A stretch of 64,000 nt of DNA from Paenibacillus sp. cl123 (GTDB lineage: Bacteria; Bacillota; Bacilli; Paenibacillales; NBRC-103111), in contig NZ_FMYY01000026.1 in the NCBI RefSeq assembly GCF_900101595.1, positions 1 to 64,000 on the forward strand, in the 5' to 3' direction. The position numbers and the translations under genes were made by a program. Below the pieces are notes generated by a model. That model saw only the letters and a list, made by a program, of their open reading frames with translations, was not told the origin of the DNA and made no database searches. Shown here piece after piece: positions 8,351 to 16,679 of the stretch; the stretch's first letter is position 1, and each line of letters starts with the position of its first letter.

Positions 8351-8567
8351 TGTGGATGAATAGACGGAGGGATGCGGACATATAATCAGAATTGTGTGAA
8401 TTGTGGATAAATTTCTACAAATTCAGTGGATAACCTGGATAAAATTTGATAATCGCGGGATGAAAACCAGAATTGGAGGATTAGTGAGCGGAATTGTGGA
8501 TAAAGCTGTTGAAAATGTGAATAACATGTGTGTAATGTTCGATTATCTGTGTGTGAATTGTGGATAA
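8351..8567 (+). promoter_or_regulatory. Cluster of DnaA-box-like 9-mers in a gene-free AT-rich stretch
   Basis: TGTGGATAA, the reverse complement of the DnaA box TTATCCACA, occurs exactly at 8402-8410, 8495-8503 and 8559-8567. One-mismatch forms are at 8351-8359 (TGTGGATGA), 8425-8433 (AGTGGATAA) and 8516-8524 (TGTGAATAA). All face the same way. Two of the perfect copies sit in an identical 18-mer, GTGTGAATTGTGGATAAA (8394-8411 and 8551-8568). No gene is visible between 8320 and 8630. Bacillus is known to carry DnaA-box clusters away from oriC that bind DnaA, so a similar role is inferred. No dnaA or dnaN is nearby, so this is not oriC. Confidence 0.65.
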
Positions 8568-8630
8568 AATTCTGAAACACAGTTTGGTTAAATGGCCGGA
8601 TCGGTCTTACGCCCTGCTTAGCCCTTATGC

Positions 8631-9365
8631 TTAACCTCGTCCGAAGAAATCTTCTTCCGCCTCTTGTCCTTCGGCATAACCTTCCGTCAGCGGGCCGCCA
8701 TAAGGCGCGAGCCATTCTTCGGCAAGCGTCAGCAGCTGCGATTTATGATAATTCCGGTAAAAGGCCTCAAGCGCCGCAACAAGTTTGCCGCTTGCGCCGG
8801 CATCGCAGTCGCGGAGGCTGCGTACCAGCCATTTGCCTTCGCCAAGCCAGCAGCACCGGGTCCGCAGAGCGAACACGGCGAGCTGACGGCCCAAGTCGGC
8901 GGCAATAAACATGCACTCTGCGCGATCCTCCGCACCGGTCAGATCGGCAGCCAGCTCGCTCAGCTCATAGCGGGCTTTATCGAGCTCCCGGATGTCCCAA
9001 GGAGGCGGACCTGCGGCAAGGGCGCTCCGGGCTTCCTCCAAGATGTCGCTGATGGCGGCTTGCCCGTGCAGCGGCACGCCGCAAGCGCACATCCGCAGCA
9101 GCGAAGGGATGGCGCTTTCGATCGCAACGTCGAAGAAGTACCGGTACGATTCGCGCGTTAGCACGAATACCTCAATGATCCAGCCGAAGTCGCGGTAGGT
9201 CCGGCGGAACGGACCATCCTGCGATTCGTCGAAGATAACCAGGTCCAGATCCGATGCCTCCGTTGCTCCGCCTTGGGCGACGCTGCCGGCCAGCAGCGCT
9301 CCATCGCAAAGAGGAAAATGGGTCTGAACGAACCGCTTTGCCGCTTCTTCCCCGGCTAATCTCAT
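8631..9365 (-). CDS. Nucleotidyltransferase of the DNA polymerase beta superfamily
   Basis: Protein of 244 residues with the minimal nucleotidyltransferase core near the N-terminus: GS at residues 27-28 and the paired aspartates D39 and D41 in SDLDLVIFD, the metal-binding GS-x-DxD pattern. A third acidic residue is probably in WIIEVFVL. The rest is helical, as in aminoglycoside or kanamycin nucleotidyltransferase-like proteins. The substrate is unknown. The ATG at 9365 is chosen because AAGGAGG lies at good spacing; two upstream in-frame starts are too close to or beyond that site. It follows the methyltransferase gene by 54 bases and may share its transcript. Confidence 0.82.
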   Translation of the reverse strand: MRLAGEEAAKRFVQTHFPLCDGALLAGSVAQGGATEASDLDLVIFDESQDGPFRRTYRDFGWIIEVFVLTRESYRYFFDVAIESAIPSLLRMCACGVPLHGQAAISDILEEARSALAAGPPPWDIRELDKARYELSELAADLTGAEDRAECMFIAADLGRQLAVFALRTRCCWLGEGKWLVRSLRDCDAGASGKLVAALEAFYRNYHKSQLLTLAEEWLAPYGGPLTEGYAEGQEAEEDFFGRG

Positions 9366-9419
9366 CACCATGCCTCCTTCGCCCCGACAAGCTTTTGCCT
9401 TCACGATAAAGTTATGCGG

Positions 9420-10145
9420 TCAACCCTTGACCGCACAAATCAGCGCATAACCAAGCTCGGTTTGATGCTGTTGAATCAATTCATCGTGACGCAGCGAAAT
9501 TTCCCATAACGCAGGGTCCAGGAAGGCGGAGCCGTCTGTAATTTGCTGTAGATCGGGATGCTTGATCTGATCTTCGCCCAGATGCTCATCGAACAAGGAC
9601 CGCTCGAGAATCTCGTAGCGGGCAAATCTGGTTGCCGCGAGAGCCTCCAGCCAGCCATCTTCCGTATACAGGCGGTCGAAGCCGAAAAATTCGCTTAAGT
9701 CCTGGCGGGATGGCTCCGGCATATGCGGCAGCGCAATGACTTCGCGGTCATACAGCTTTCCCCCGGCGCGCAGCACCCGGTAATATTCCCCCAGCGCATC
9801 CGGTATGGGAGCGAAGTTGGTGACCGATTCGGCGAGTATGACATCGAAGGAATCCGCTGCGAAAGGAAGTGCGGTAATGCTGCCCTCCACCCACTCGATG
9901 TCCAACTGCTCCGCGGCCGATCGCTTGGCCGCTTTGCCCAGCATCTCGCTGCGCAGATCAAGTCCCGTGACCCGATACCCCAGGCGGGCCAGATAGCAGG
10001 CCGTTCTTCCCGTACCGCAGCCTACTTCCAGTATCCGTCCGCCTGCAGGCAGCGGGTAGCGCTCGAATTGGGTCAAGGTTGCCGCGAAGCCGCCCGGATG
10101 GGCGCTGCCGATCCCCAGGCGCGTCAGCATATCCAAATATCGCAT
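9420..10145 (-). CDS. Class I SAM-dependent methyltransferase
   Basis: Protein of 241 residues with methyltransferase motif I at ILEVGCGTGRTACYLA, the acidic post-I end of strand 2 in VTGLDLRSEML, and motif II/III around SFDVILAESVTNFAPIPDAL and EYYRVLRAGGKLYDREV, as in the Methyltransf_11/25 type. It transfers a methyl group from S-adenosylmethionine; the acceptor cannot be inferred. The ATG at 10145 follows GAGGGGG. It precedes the nucleotidyltransferase on the same strand, which may suggest a joint modification role, but pairings of such generic enzymes are often accidental. Confidence 0.88.
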   Translation of the reverse strand: MRYLDMLTRLGIGSAHPGGFAATLTQFERYPLPAGGRILEVGCGTGRTACYLARLGYRVTGLDLRSEMLGKAAKRSAAEQLDIEWVEGSITALPFAADSFDVILAESVTNFAPIPDALGEYYRVLRAGGKLYDREVIALPHMPEPSRQDLSEFFGFDRLYTEDGWLEALAATRFARYEILERSLFDEHLGEDQIKHPDLQQITDGSAFLDPALWEISLRHDELIQQHQTELGYALICAVKG

Positions 10146-10330
10146 CGTTGTCCCCCTCATCCATATGCATGTGTCTATGTATACTATGAGCGGAAGGATA
10201 AAAGGATATGGTCTGCTGTCCCGGGCCGGGTCATTTTCCTTAGAAAGACATGCTGGCGGCTGCCTTCCCCGGAACCGGGACTTGCAAGACGCGCCTGCTC
10301 CCTGAGACTGAAACTCTGGAGGTATGCGGC

Positions 10331-10926
10331 TTAAGAGCAGAAGAAGGAATCGATCCTCCGCAGATCAAGCCCGAAGAAAATCCAATAGCCGAAAGGACCG
10401 ACCCCGAACCAGCGGAAGCCCGATATCGAGTTGGGGCCGACAAAGGTCAAGTAAATCCAATACTGATCCCCGTTCTGCTGCCATATATAGACGAAGCGGA
10501 ACAGACATCTTCGGATACTGCCCGGATCAACGGCGAACAGCTGAGGATTTTTTTTCGGGATAAAGGATGGGGGACCTGATTGCGGAGCGCCGCTCGGCCC
10601 GCCTGGCCCGCCCGGTCCACCCGGCCATCCGGGTCCGCCGCCTGGCCCGCCCGGTCCGCCCGGCCATCCGGGTCCGCCGCCTGGCCCGCCCGGTCCGCCC
10701 GGCCATCCGGGTCCGCCGCCTGGCCCACCTGGCCCGCCTGGCCACCCCGGCCCGCCGCCCGGCCACCCGGGTCCGCCGCCCGGCCCGCCCGGTCCGCCCG
10801 GCCATCCGGGTCCGCCGCCCGGCCCGCCCGGCAATACGCCCGGCCCCGGGAAGGTCCCTGAGCCGCCCGGCAGCCCGGGGATTAGCCCACGCTGTGCAGG
10901 GACATCATTCGGATCAAAATTCGCCA
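10331..10926 (-). CDS. Gly/Pro/Trp-repeat protein with conserved C-terminal aromatic domain
   Basis: A predicted 198-residue protein in three parts. Residues 1-35 form a short lead beginning MANFDPNDVPAQRG. Residues 36-130 are a low-complexity block of 13-residue units such as GGPGWPGGPGGPG, not a strict collagen Gly-X-Y repeat. The C-terminal 65 residues are aromatic and ordered, including FRFVYIWQQNGDQYW and a final cysteine. There is no signal peptide. Similar repeat-plus-aromatic-tail proteins in bacilli are often spore-surface proteins, but that is inference here. The ATG at 10926 follows GAGGAGAGG. The gene is monocistronic. Confidence 0.75.
10602..10840 (-). repeat. 39-bp tandem repeats encoding the Gly/Pro block
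   Basis: Near-identical 39-bp units begin at 10602, 10641 and 10680, followed by diverged and partial units to about 10840. Each encodes 13 residues of the Gly/Pro/Trp protein. The extreme GC content and high identity make unit number likely to vary by slippage between strains. Confidence 0.9.
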
Positions 10927-11052
10927 TATAACCTCTCCTCTTCAGGGCAAGATGGTTGGTATTGCGCATAGGCTTATGCCAAGACACCCTAACCAACTAT
11001 ATGTAAGCCGCGGAAAAAGCTGAACAAAAAAAAGAAGAGGCTTGCCCGCGGC

Positions 11053-11463
11053 TCACCTCTTTTTTCCTGCGTTTATGGCTTCGATCGCATTGCCCGGTCC
11101 GTAACCAGGCTGCCTGTAGTCGGGATGCCGGAGCTTTTCCAGAATGCCCATCTCCTCGATATGCTTGCGCGTTTCGGGAGTGCCCAGCTCATAAATTTCC
11201 GTATAAACCCGGCCTATATGATCGTTATACCGGTTAGTTGCTTCATCATGATCCGCGGATTTGTAAGGCACGGGACCGCGGGCGAAAGTCTTCTCCTCAC
11301 GATGCTCCTGCTCCCGGATCAGCTCGCCCAACTCGGCAATTTCCTCGGGCGTTGCTTCGACGACCAGCTCCGTTACCGAAGCGGGCGGACCGGAATTCGG
11401 GTACTGCTCCAGCTCGATAATCGTGCGGTTTGCCACAGATACGGCATATTTCGATTTTGGCAT
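11053..11463 (-). CDS. Conserved-looking hypothetical protein (136 aa)
   Basis: The product is not recognised. The ATG at 11463 is chosen because GGAGG sits seven bases before it. The N-terminal half could form a small beta-alpha unit (SKYAVSVANRTIIELEQYP), followed by a long acidic helix (VEATPEEIAELGELIREQEHREEK). The second half is helical and charged, ending in a proline/glycine-rich basic tail. There is no signal peptide, membrane segment or Cys/His cluster, so it is probably cytosolic. It is followed by the Gly/Pro-repeat gene about 126 bases on and preceded by the HAD phosphatase gene, all on one strand. Confidence 0.7.
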   Translation of the reverse strand: MPKSKYAVSVANRTIIELEQYPNSGPPASVTELVVEATPEEIAELGELIREQEHREEKTFARGPVPYKSADHDEATNRYNDHIGRVYTEIYELGTPETRKHIEEMGILEKLRHPDYRQPGYGPGNAIEAINAGKKR

Positions 11464-11557
11464 CCCATCGCCTCCATCCTGTAGGGTTGTACAGGTTTTT
11501 AACCGGAAGCGGACGGCCTGAAACTCGGCGGGAGCAAGAGGAGGCATGGAGATTCGT

Positions 11558-12358
11558 TTAGATCGTCTGTAAAATAAACTTGTCTACCACATGCTTGACG
11601 CCGTCTTCGTTATTGCTCAGCGTGACATAGTCGGCGATGGCCTTCAGCGAATCGACGGCATTGGCCATCGCGACTCCAAGCCCGGCCGTCTCCAGCAGCT
11701 CGTGATCGTTCCAGCTGTCGCCGACGGCGATCACCTGATCCAGCTTGAAGCCGAAATGCTGAGCCAGATGGGCCAAAGCATGACCCTTCGTGCCCTCCAC
11801 ATGCATGATCTCCAGGAAGTGGGGCTTCGACTTCGTGATATGGACCTCGGTGCCAAGCATGCCCCGCAGCTCCGCGGCCACCCGGTCCAGCTTGTCCGGG
11901 TCGTCGATCAGCAGCAGCTTGAGCGAAGGCGTTTCGGCAAGTGTTGCGAAGTCGGGCCTGACGAGATAAGGGATACCCGAGAGGGCGGCGTAAGCCTCAG
12001 CTTTCTCATTGCTTTCCTGCACGTACAGTTGATCGTCGATGTAGGTTTGCAGATGCAGCTTATGGGTTGCGCAGTAGGCAAATATAGCGCGCGCCGCGGT
12101 TAAAGGGACATAACGCTCGTACAGCACTGTTCCGTCAAGCGAGTTTTTCACCAGCGAGCCCTGGTAGGTGATCAGCGGCACATTCAAGCCGAGCTGTGCG
12201 GCCAGGTTGCGCGCCGAAGCATACATGCGCCCCGTGGCGAGCGTCACGACGACATCCCGCTCCAGCGCGGCCTCCAGGGCCAGCCGGGTTCCCTCGGTCA
12301 CCTGCTTCTCATCGTTGATCAATGTGTCGTCAATATCAATAGCGAGCATCTTGTACAT
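11558..12358 (-). CDS. Cof-type HAD hydrolase
   Basis: HAD-superfamily phosphatase of 266 residues, IIB (Cof) subclass. Motif I with the nucleophile is LAIDIDDTLIND near the N-terminus, motif II is TLATGRMYASA, and motif IV is VIAVGDSWNDHELL, preceded by the lysine of EGTKGHALAHLA. The C2-type cap lies between them. Such enzymes dephosphorylate sugar phosphates, nucleotides or flavin intermediates with low specificity. The ATG at 12358 (MYKMLAID) follows a GGAG-type site; a longer frame upstream lacks one. Its 3' end is about 95 bases from the next gene on the same strand. Confidence 0.92.
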   Translation of the reverse strand: MYKMLAIDIDDTLINDEKQVTEGTRLALEAALERDVVVTLATGRMYASARNLAAQLGLNVPLITYQGSLVKNSLDGTVLYERYVPLTAARAIFAYCATHKLHLQTYIDDQLYVQESNEKAEAYAALSGIPYLVRPDFATLAETPSLKLLLIDDPDKLDRVAAELRGMLGTEVHITKSKPHFLEIMHVEGTKGHALAHLAQHFGFKLDQVIAVGDSWNDHELLETAGLGVAMANAVDSLKAIADYVTLSNNEDGVKHVVDKFILQTI

Positions 12359-12482
12359 CTTGTCTCCACTCCCGTACGTCAAATTGCTCTCATTATATGC
12401 CGCCTGCGCGCGGATAGCAATCCGTTAAATTCAGACTGGGCGGTTTGCCTGTAAAATTCCCGCTTCTCGCGCACCGCACAAT

Positions 12483-12531
12483 TTTTGCAATCCGCGGCCT
12501 GCGGATGCGTGCCCGCGCCGCGGCTGCAAAA
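12483..12531. other. Large inverted repeat in the gap upstream of the GH78 gene
   Basis: TTTTGCA (12483-12489) and CCGCGG (12492-12497) pair with CCGCGG (12518-12523) and TGCAAAA (12525-12531). It lies in the 310-bp gap between the divergent HAD and GH78 genes, upstream of both, so it is not an obvious terminator. It may be a regulatory structure or an insertion scar. The rest of the gap holds only promoters and a small dyad near 12572-12590. Confidence 0.5.
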
Positions 12532-12667
12532 GATGTGGGCCTGAGAAAAATGTGGCTTGTGGACAGCAGCCCCGTGCTTTAGCATGGGTGTAGGTGCAGG
12601 TCAATGTCTGTTTGACGCCCGCTCCAAGTCAAGCCCGATAGAGCGGCAATAGGAGGAGAGCGAATTT

Positions 12668-14959
12668 ATGGAAAAAAATTGGCAGGCGAGCTGGATCCGG
12701 CATCCCGATTTTGAATGCACGGTCCCGCTGGCGATGCTGCACAAGGAAATGGCCGTTAAGCCGGATAGTTTGCATCCTCCGAAGCTCAGAAATCATCATG
12801 CGCTGTTTCGCCGAAGCGTGGATTTGTCCGCTGCGAACCTCCAGGGAGAGGTATGGCTGGATATAAGCGCCGACGATTACTACAAGCTGCATATCAATGG
12901 CACCTTTGTCGCCCAGGGACCCGCGCAGGGATATCCGTTTCATTATTACTACAACCGGCTTGATATTCGTACGTACGTCCGGGCCGGTACCAATGTGATT
13001 GCCGTCCATGTGTACTACCAGGGCTTGGTGAACCGGGCCTATAACAGCGGAGATCTGCGCCAGGGGCTGATCGCGGAGCTGTGGGCGGCGGAAGCGGGGA
13101 CCGCGCGGGATGCGATTCTGCTGGCGGCAACAGATGCGGGCTGGAGCTGCGTGCGTACGCTGGAATACGGGAGCTGGGAAGCGCCTGCAACCGGCTACGA
13201 CACTCAATATCTGGAGCATGCGGACAGCCGTCTTGCTTATCGCGGCTGGCGCAGCCCCGGGTTCGACGATACGGGCTGGCAAGCGGCCGCCGAGCAGAAT
13301 CCGGCGGAAGCGGGGTACGTGTTAAAGGTACAGCCTACGCCGCCCGTCGAGGTATATCGGAAGGACCCGGCTGCCGTGCGGCTGATCGGGCCGGGCCATT
13401 ATGCGATCGACTTCGGCGAGGAGATCACCGGGCAATTCACGATGAAGGCTCAGGGCGAAGCCGGCGATGTGATCGAAATTTTTTGCGGCGAGGAACTGAA
13501 CGGAGCGTGGCCGGCCGGGGACCGGCAGGATGAAAGCGGGAAGGGCGCGGCCGAAGAGCAGGGGATGGAGATTCTTGTCCGCTATGATATGCGCTGCAAC
13601 TGCAGCTATCGCGAGCGGTGGACGCTGTCCGGCGAGGAGGATGTGCTGGAGCTGTTTGAATACAAGGCATTCCGTTACGTGGAAGTGATCGGGCCGCCCC
13701 GGGCGCTGGATGAAAGGCATTTTGCCGCGGTCGTACGCCATTATCCGCTGATAGACGGGACAGCCGGCCGCTTCCGCTCGGATGACGGTTTGCTTGACGG
13801 CATCTGGGATATTTGCGCCCGGGCTGTCCGAAACTGCGCTCAGGAGTCCTATGTGGATTGCCCAAGCAGAGAGAAGGGGCAGTATCTCGGCGACAATACG
13901 GTCATCGGCCATTCTCACTTGTATGTAAGCGGCGACCCGCGAATGGTGAAGAAGGCTCTTCGCGACTTTGCGCTCAGCACAGCGGTTTGTCCGGGGATGA
14001 TGGCGGTTGCGCCGGGTAATTTCATGCAGGAGATCGCGGATTTTTCCTGCCAGTGGCCGATGCAGCTGCTAACGTATTACCGGCATACGGGCGATCTGGC
14101 GTTTCTGCGGGAGATGCTGCCCTATGCCGACGGCATCGTTGCTTATTTTCGCCAATTTTCCCGTTCTGACTGCTTGCTGGAGAATGTGAAGGAGAAATGG
14201 AATCTGGTGGACTGGCCCGAGAACCTGCGGGACGGCTATGACTTCCCGCTGACGCGGCCGGTCGGAAACGGCTGTCATCAGGTGATCAACGCCTTGTTCT
14301 ACGGCTGCGTGAAGACGGGGCAGCAGATCAAGGACGTGCTGGGCATTCCTTATGAAGACGAGCTCCCGGCGCTGCGATCGGCGTTCGCCGCCGCCTTCTA
14401 TCGGCCGGACACCCGCTTGTTCGCCGATAGCGAGCATAGCGGCCACAGCTCTCTGCATGCCTGCGTATTCCCGCTGCTGTTCGATCTGGCTCCGGCGGAA
14501 GCCGTGCCCGCGCTGGTCGCCGAGATCCGCCGCAAACGGTTCAGCTGCGGCGTATACATGGCCTATTTTGTACTGAAGGCATTGGCCCATGCAGGCGAAC
14601 ACGCACTAGCATACGAGCTGATAACCGGAGAGGACGAGCGTTCCTGGAGCCAAATGCTGCGGGAGGGGGCAACGAGCTGCTTTGAGGCGTGGGGCAAGGA
14701 GCAGAAGTGGAATACAAGCCTGTGTCATGCTTGGGGCAGCGCGCCCATCCCTGTGCTGATCGAAGATATTATCGGGTTGAAGCCGGCGGAGCCCGGCTGG
14801 AAGGACGTTTTCTTTGAGCCGCGGCTGCCTGCGGATATGCAGCCGTTCGCGCTAAGCATCTCCGTACCGAGCGGGATCGTGGAGGTTCGCTATGACGGGA
14901 CGGGAGCGGCTCCAGAGCTGCTGCTTCCCCCGGGCGTTGCGCAGCGTATGGGCCGCTAA
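12668..14959 (+). CDS. Alpha-L-rhamnosidase-like glycoside hydrolase (GH78 type)
   Basis: Cytosolic-looking enzyme of 763 residues with no signal peptide. The N-terminal half is beta-sandwich, including WLDISADDYYKLHINGTFVAQGPAQGYP, typical of the accessory domains of GH78. The (alpha/alpha)6 catalytic domain starts near residue 360. SYVDCPSREKGQYLGDN aligns with the GH78 DCPxRxE block, making E402 the likely general acid. The C-terminal SLCHAWGSAPIPVL block is also characteristic. GH78 enzymes release terminal rhamnose from plant or bacterial glycans and glycosides. AGGAGAGCG precedes the ATG. It appears monocistronic, with no transporter beside it. Confidence 0.85.
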   Translation: MEKNWQASWIRHPDFECTVPLAMLHKEMAVKPDSLHPPKLRNHHALFRRSVDLSAANLQGEVWLDISADDYYKLHINGTFVAQGPAQGYPFHYYYNRLDIRTYVRAGTNVIAVHVYYQGLVNRAYNSGDLRQGLIAELWAAEAGTARDAILLAATDAGWSCVRTLEYGSWEAPATGYDTQYLEHADSRLAYRGWRSPGFDDTGWQAAAEQNPAEAGYVLKVQPTPPVEVYRKDPAAVRLIGPGHYAIDFGEEITGQFTMKAQGEAGDVIEIFCGEELNGAWPAGDRQDESGKGAAEEQGMEILVRYDMRCNCSYRERWTLSGEEDVLELFEYKAFRYVEVIGPPRALDERHFAAVVRHYPLIDGTAGRFRSDDGLLDGIWDICARAVRNCAQESYVDCPSREKGQYLGDNTVIGHSHLYVSGDPRMVKKALRDFALSTAVCPGMMAVAPGNFMQEIADFSCQWPMQLLTYYRHTGDLAFLREMLPYADGIVAYFRQFSRSDCLLENVKEKWNLVDWPENLRDGYDFPLTRPVGNGCHQVINALFYGCVKTGQQIKDVLGIPYEDELPALRSAFAAAFYRPDTRLFADSEHSGHSSLHACVFPLLFDLAPAEAVPALVAEIRRKRFSCGVYMAYFVLKALAHAGEHALAYELITGEDERSWSQMLREGATSCFEAWGKEQKWNTSLCHAWGSAPIPVLIEDIIGLKPAEPGWKDVFFEPRLPADMQPFALSISVPSGIVEVRYDGTGAAPELLLPPGVAQRMGR

Positions 14960-15080
14960 AATAAGGAGCGGACAATGAAGCGACTGCGCGTAATCGAGCG
15001 GCTTGCCCGGGAGCGGGCTGTCCGCCGTGCGAGGAAGCATGTATCCGCTCTGCACATACGTTCCCCAAAATCACAAAACC

Positions 15081-15134
15081 GCCGATTCATCTCCTCCCTA
15101 GAGAGCTAGAGAGGAAGGAGTATTTTCGGCTTTT
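15081..15134 (+). terminator. Imperfect hairpin after the GH78 gene
   Basis: GCCGA (15081-15085) and CTCCTCCCT (15091-15099) pair, with one mismatch and an internal loop, with AGGAAGGAG (15112-15120) and TCGGC (15126-15130), followed by TTTT. It lies about 120 bases after the GH78 stop and is the best candidate for its terminator. Confidence 0.5.
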
Positions 15135-15353
15135 AAGATAAAATTGCCGAAAAACACGGCAAAAATGACGCTCCAGTTCGAGGACCCGGCAAGCCCAACA
15201 CCGCAAGCCAGCGGCAAGGCTCTGCCGCCGTCATCCATGCCCGGACCTAGGTCCAGCCAGAAACTAAACCTGCGGTCGTTACTCCGTCTTTCCACATCTG
15301 CTAATCTGGTATAAGGCCGATTGTATGCGGAAATGAGGAGGAAATGCGAAGAA
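15135..15353. other. Gene-free stretch rich in hairpins, upstream of the VTT protein
   Basis: No convincing gene is seen. A stem TTGCCG/CGGCAA (15144-15149 with 15157-15162) is followed, when read on the minus strand, by TTTTAT and looks like a terminator. GCGGCA/TGCCGC surrounds 15211-15228, and GGACCTAGGTCC (15243-15254) is a perfect 12-bp palindrome. This could be a leader RNA of the plus-strand gene, a small RNA on the minus strand, or a mobile repeat. It matches no riboswitch class I can recognise. Confidence 0.4.
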
Positions 15354-15951
15354 ATGGAAACTGTAATTGAGTTTTTACGGAGCTTCGGGGCGGCGGGATT
15401 GTTCATTCACGCCATGATCGATGCGATTATTTTTCCTGTGCCGGCTTTTTTCCTTCAGCTGTCTTTGAGCGCGATGCAGCCGGAGAATGCTCTATGGCTG
15501 GCTACTGCCGGCTATGCCGGATGTCTGGCGGGAACGCCTGTGGGCTACGCTATTGGAAGGGTATCGGGCAATCTCCTTGCTTAGCAGATGGATGAGCAAG
15601 AAATGGCTGGACTCCGCCACGGCGATGTTTCGCCGCCATGGAGAAGCTGCTATCCTCTTCGGGTCGTTCACGCCGATTCCGTTCAAGCTGTTCACCATTA
15701 TGTCCGGCTGTATGAACTATCCGTTATGGAAGCTGCTCGGGTACGCCGCAATCGGGCGTGCGGTCAAGTTTTATATCGTTGGTCTGTTGTTCTATATGTA
15801 CGGCCGCGCGGCCGAGCATATGGTGGACCAGGTGCTCGCTACAACGCTGCTGGCCGCTGGCGTGCTGATCGCCGCTTGCTGGCTGCTGATCCGGCGGCTG
15901 GGAGGAAGAAGGAAGCAAGTGAAGGCGGAGGCGGAAGGAGATACGAAGTAG
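15354..15951 (+). pseudogene. SNARE-associated (VTT/DedA-like) membrane protein, frameshifted
   Basis: A small integral membrane protein of the VTT/DedA superfamily, whose members move lipids across membranes. The first part (15354 to about 15580) starts METVIEFLRSFG and ends at a stop after GYAIGRVSGNLLA. The second part, in the next frame, continues with LLSRWMSKKWLDSATAMFRRHG and the diagnostic GSFTPIPFKLFTIMSGCMNY block, ending at 15951. Skipping one base at about 15573-15583 joins them into about 198 residues with no missing segment. This is a one-base insertion or a sequencing error. The ATG at 15354 follows GAGGAGG by about 12 bases. It converges with the kinase gene at 15975. Confidence 0.8.
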
Positions 15952-15974
15952 ACTGGTCTATTCCCAATCAACGA

Positions 15975-16496
15975 TCAGTCAGATTGTTTAGCGGGATAAC
16001 GCAGCTGCGCTGCAAAACTCATATCCTTGCTATCATATAGCCTGATCATTTTTTCCTCGTATAGGTGCAGCCGTGATTCGAAATCCGCTCGATTTTCTTC
16101 AAACTCTCGCGTCCATTGATACATCAAGCGGAGCATCTCCCTGTCAGGCTGATAGCCACATTTTTCGAGACCAAGATTTTGCTTGATGAACCGGGTGAAA
16201 ATTCGTATTTTCCTTTTCCACAGCGGCGTATCCAGAAAGATGATGGTGTCGGCCATGTCGAATAAGCAACGATAGGACGCCCGGTCTGTCCCCTCGAATA
16301 TCCATTCTCCGTTTTTATCAATATGCTGAATCACCTCGACTTGCTCGTCTGCGGTTCGTTTGCGCCTCCCGGTCGCCGTTTGATGATGAACGATAGCATC
16401 CAGCTCGTACCACGGAATATGTAAGGCTTCCGACAGCCGCTTGGCAAGGGTTGTCTTTCCGCTGGCTACAATGCCAATGATGAATATTTTTCGCAA
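15975..16496 (-). CDS. P-loop kinase / topology-modulation-like ATPase
   Basis: Protein of 173 residues in the adenylate-kinase-like P-loop family often named FlaR or DNA topology modulation protein. Walker A is [17 protein letters not shown] at the extreme N-terminus. [10 protein letters not shown] gives the substrate-side acidic motif and [15 protein letters not shown] the strand before the lid region. The TTG at 16496 is chosen because GGAGGTG lies nine bases upstream; longer frames from upstream ATGs lack a site and would bury the P-loop. Phosphoacceptor and physiological role are unknown. It converges with the frameshifted VTT gene and is divergent from thyA. Confidence 0.82.
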   Translation of the reverse strand: MRKIFIIGIVASGKTTLAKRLSEALHIPWYELDAIVHHQTATGRRKRTADEQVEVIQHIDKNGEWIFEGTDRASYRCLFDMADTIIFLDTPLWKRKIRIFTRFIKQNLGLEKCGYQPDREMLRLMYQWTREFEENRADFESRLHLYEEKMIRLYDSKDMSFAAQLRYPAKQSD

Positions 16497-16616
16497 GCTG
16501 GCTACACCTCCCTGCATCGATATGGAAATCAGGCCGGATTTCATAAGTATAAGGCATCCCCAAGGACTTCCGTAAGGGGGTTAATCATTCAGGTAGTTAA
16601 AAACCGGAACTCATTA

Positions 16617-16622
16617 TATAAT
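16617..16622 (+). promoter_or_regulatory. Probable -10 element of the thyA-folA operon
   Basis: A perfect TATAAT lies 58 bases before the thyA start. The hexamer 17 bases upstream (TAGTTA, 16594-16599) is a poor -35, so the promoter may be weak or regulated. Confidence 0.5.
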
Positions 16623-16679
16623 GATACATATTCATTCATCGCTCCGGCGAATAAAGGAACTCAAGAGGTGAACAATGAA

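Noticed and set aside
6846-8381. 511-codon minus-strand open frame over the dehydrogenase
   Set aside because: It is an antisense shadow of the isomerase and Gfo/Idh/MocA genes; the composition is Arg/Ala/His-rich without any motif.
8351-8567. Chromosomal origin of replication
   Set aside because: Despite the DnaA boxes, none of dnaA, dnaN, recF or gyrB is nearby and no AT-rich unwinding trio pattern was recognised.
14957-15093. 44-codon Arg-rich minus-strand frame after GGGAGGAG
   Set aside because: The spacing to the ATG is only two bases, the composition is unlike a real protein, and it overlaps the terminator region of the GH78 gene.
15135-15353. Riboswitch such as c-di-GMP (GEMM), c-di-AMP (ydaO) or guanidine class
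   Set aside because: The conserved core strings of these classes were looked for on both strands and were not found.
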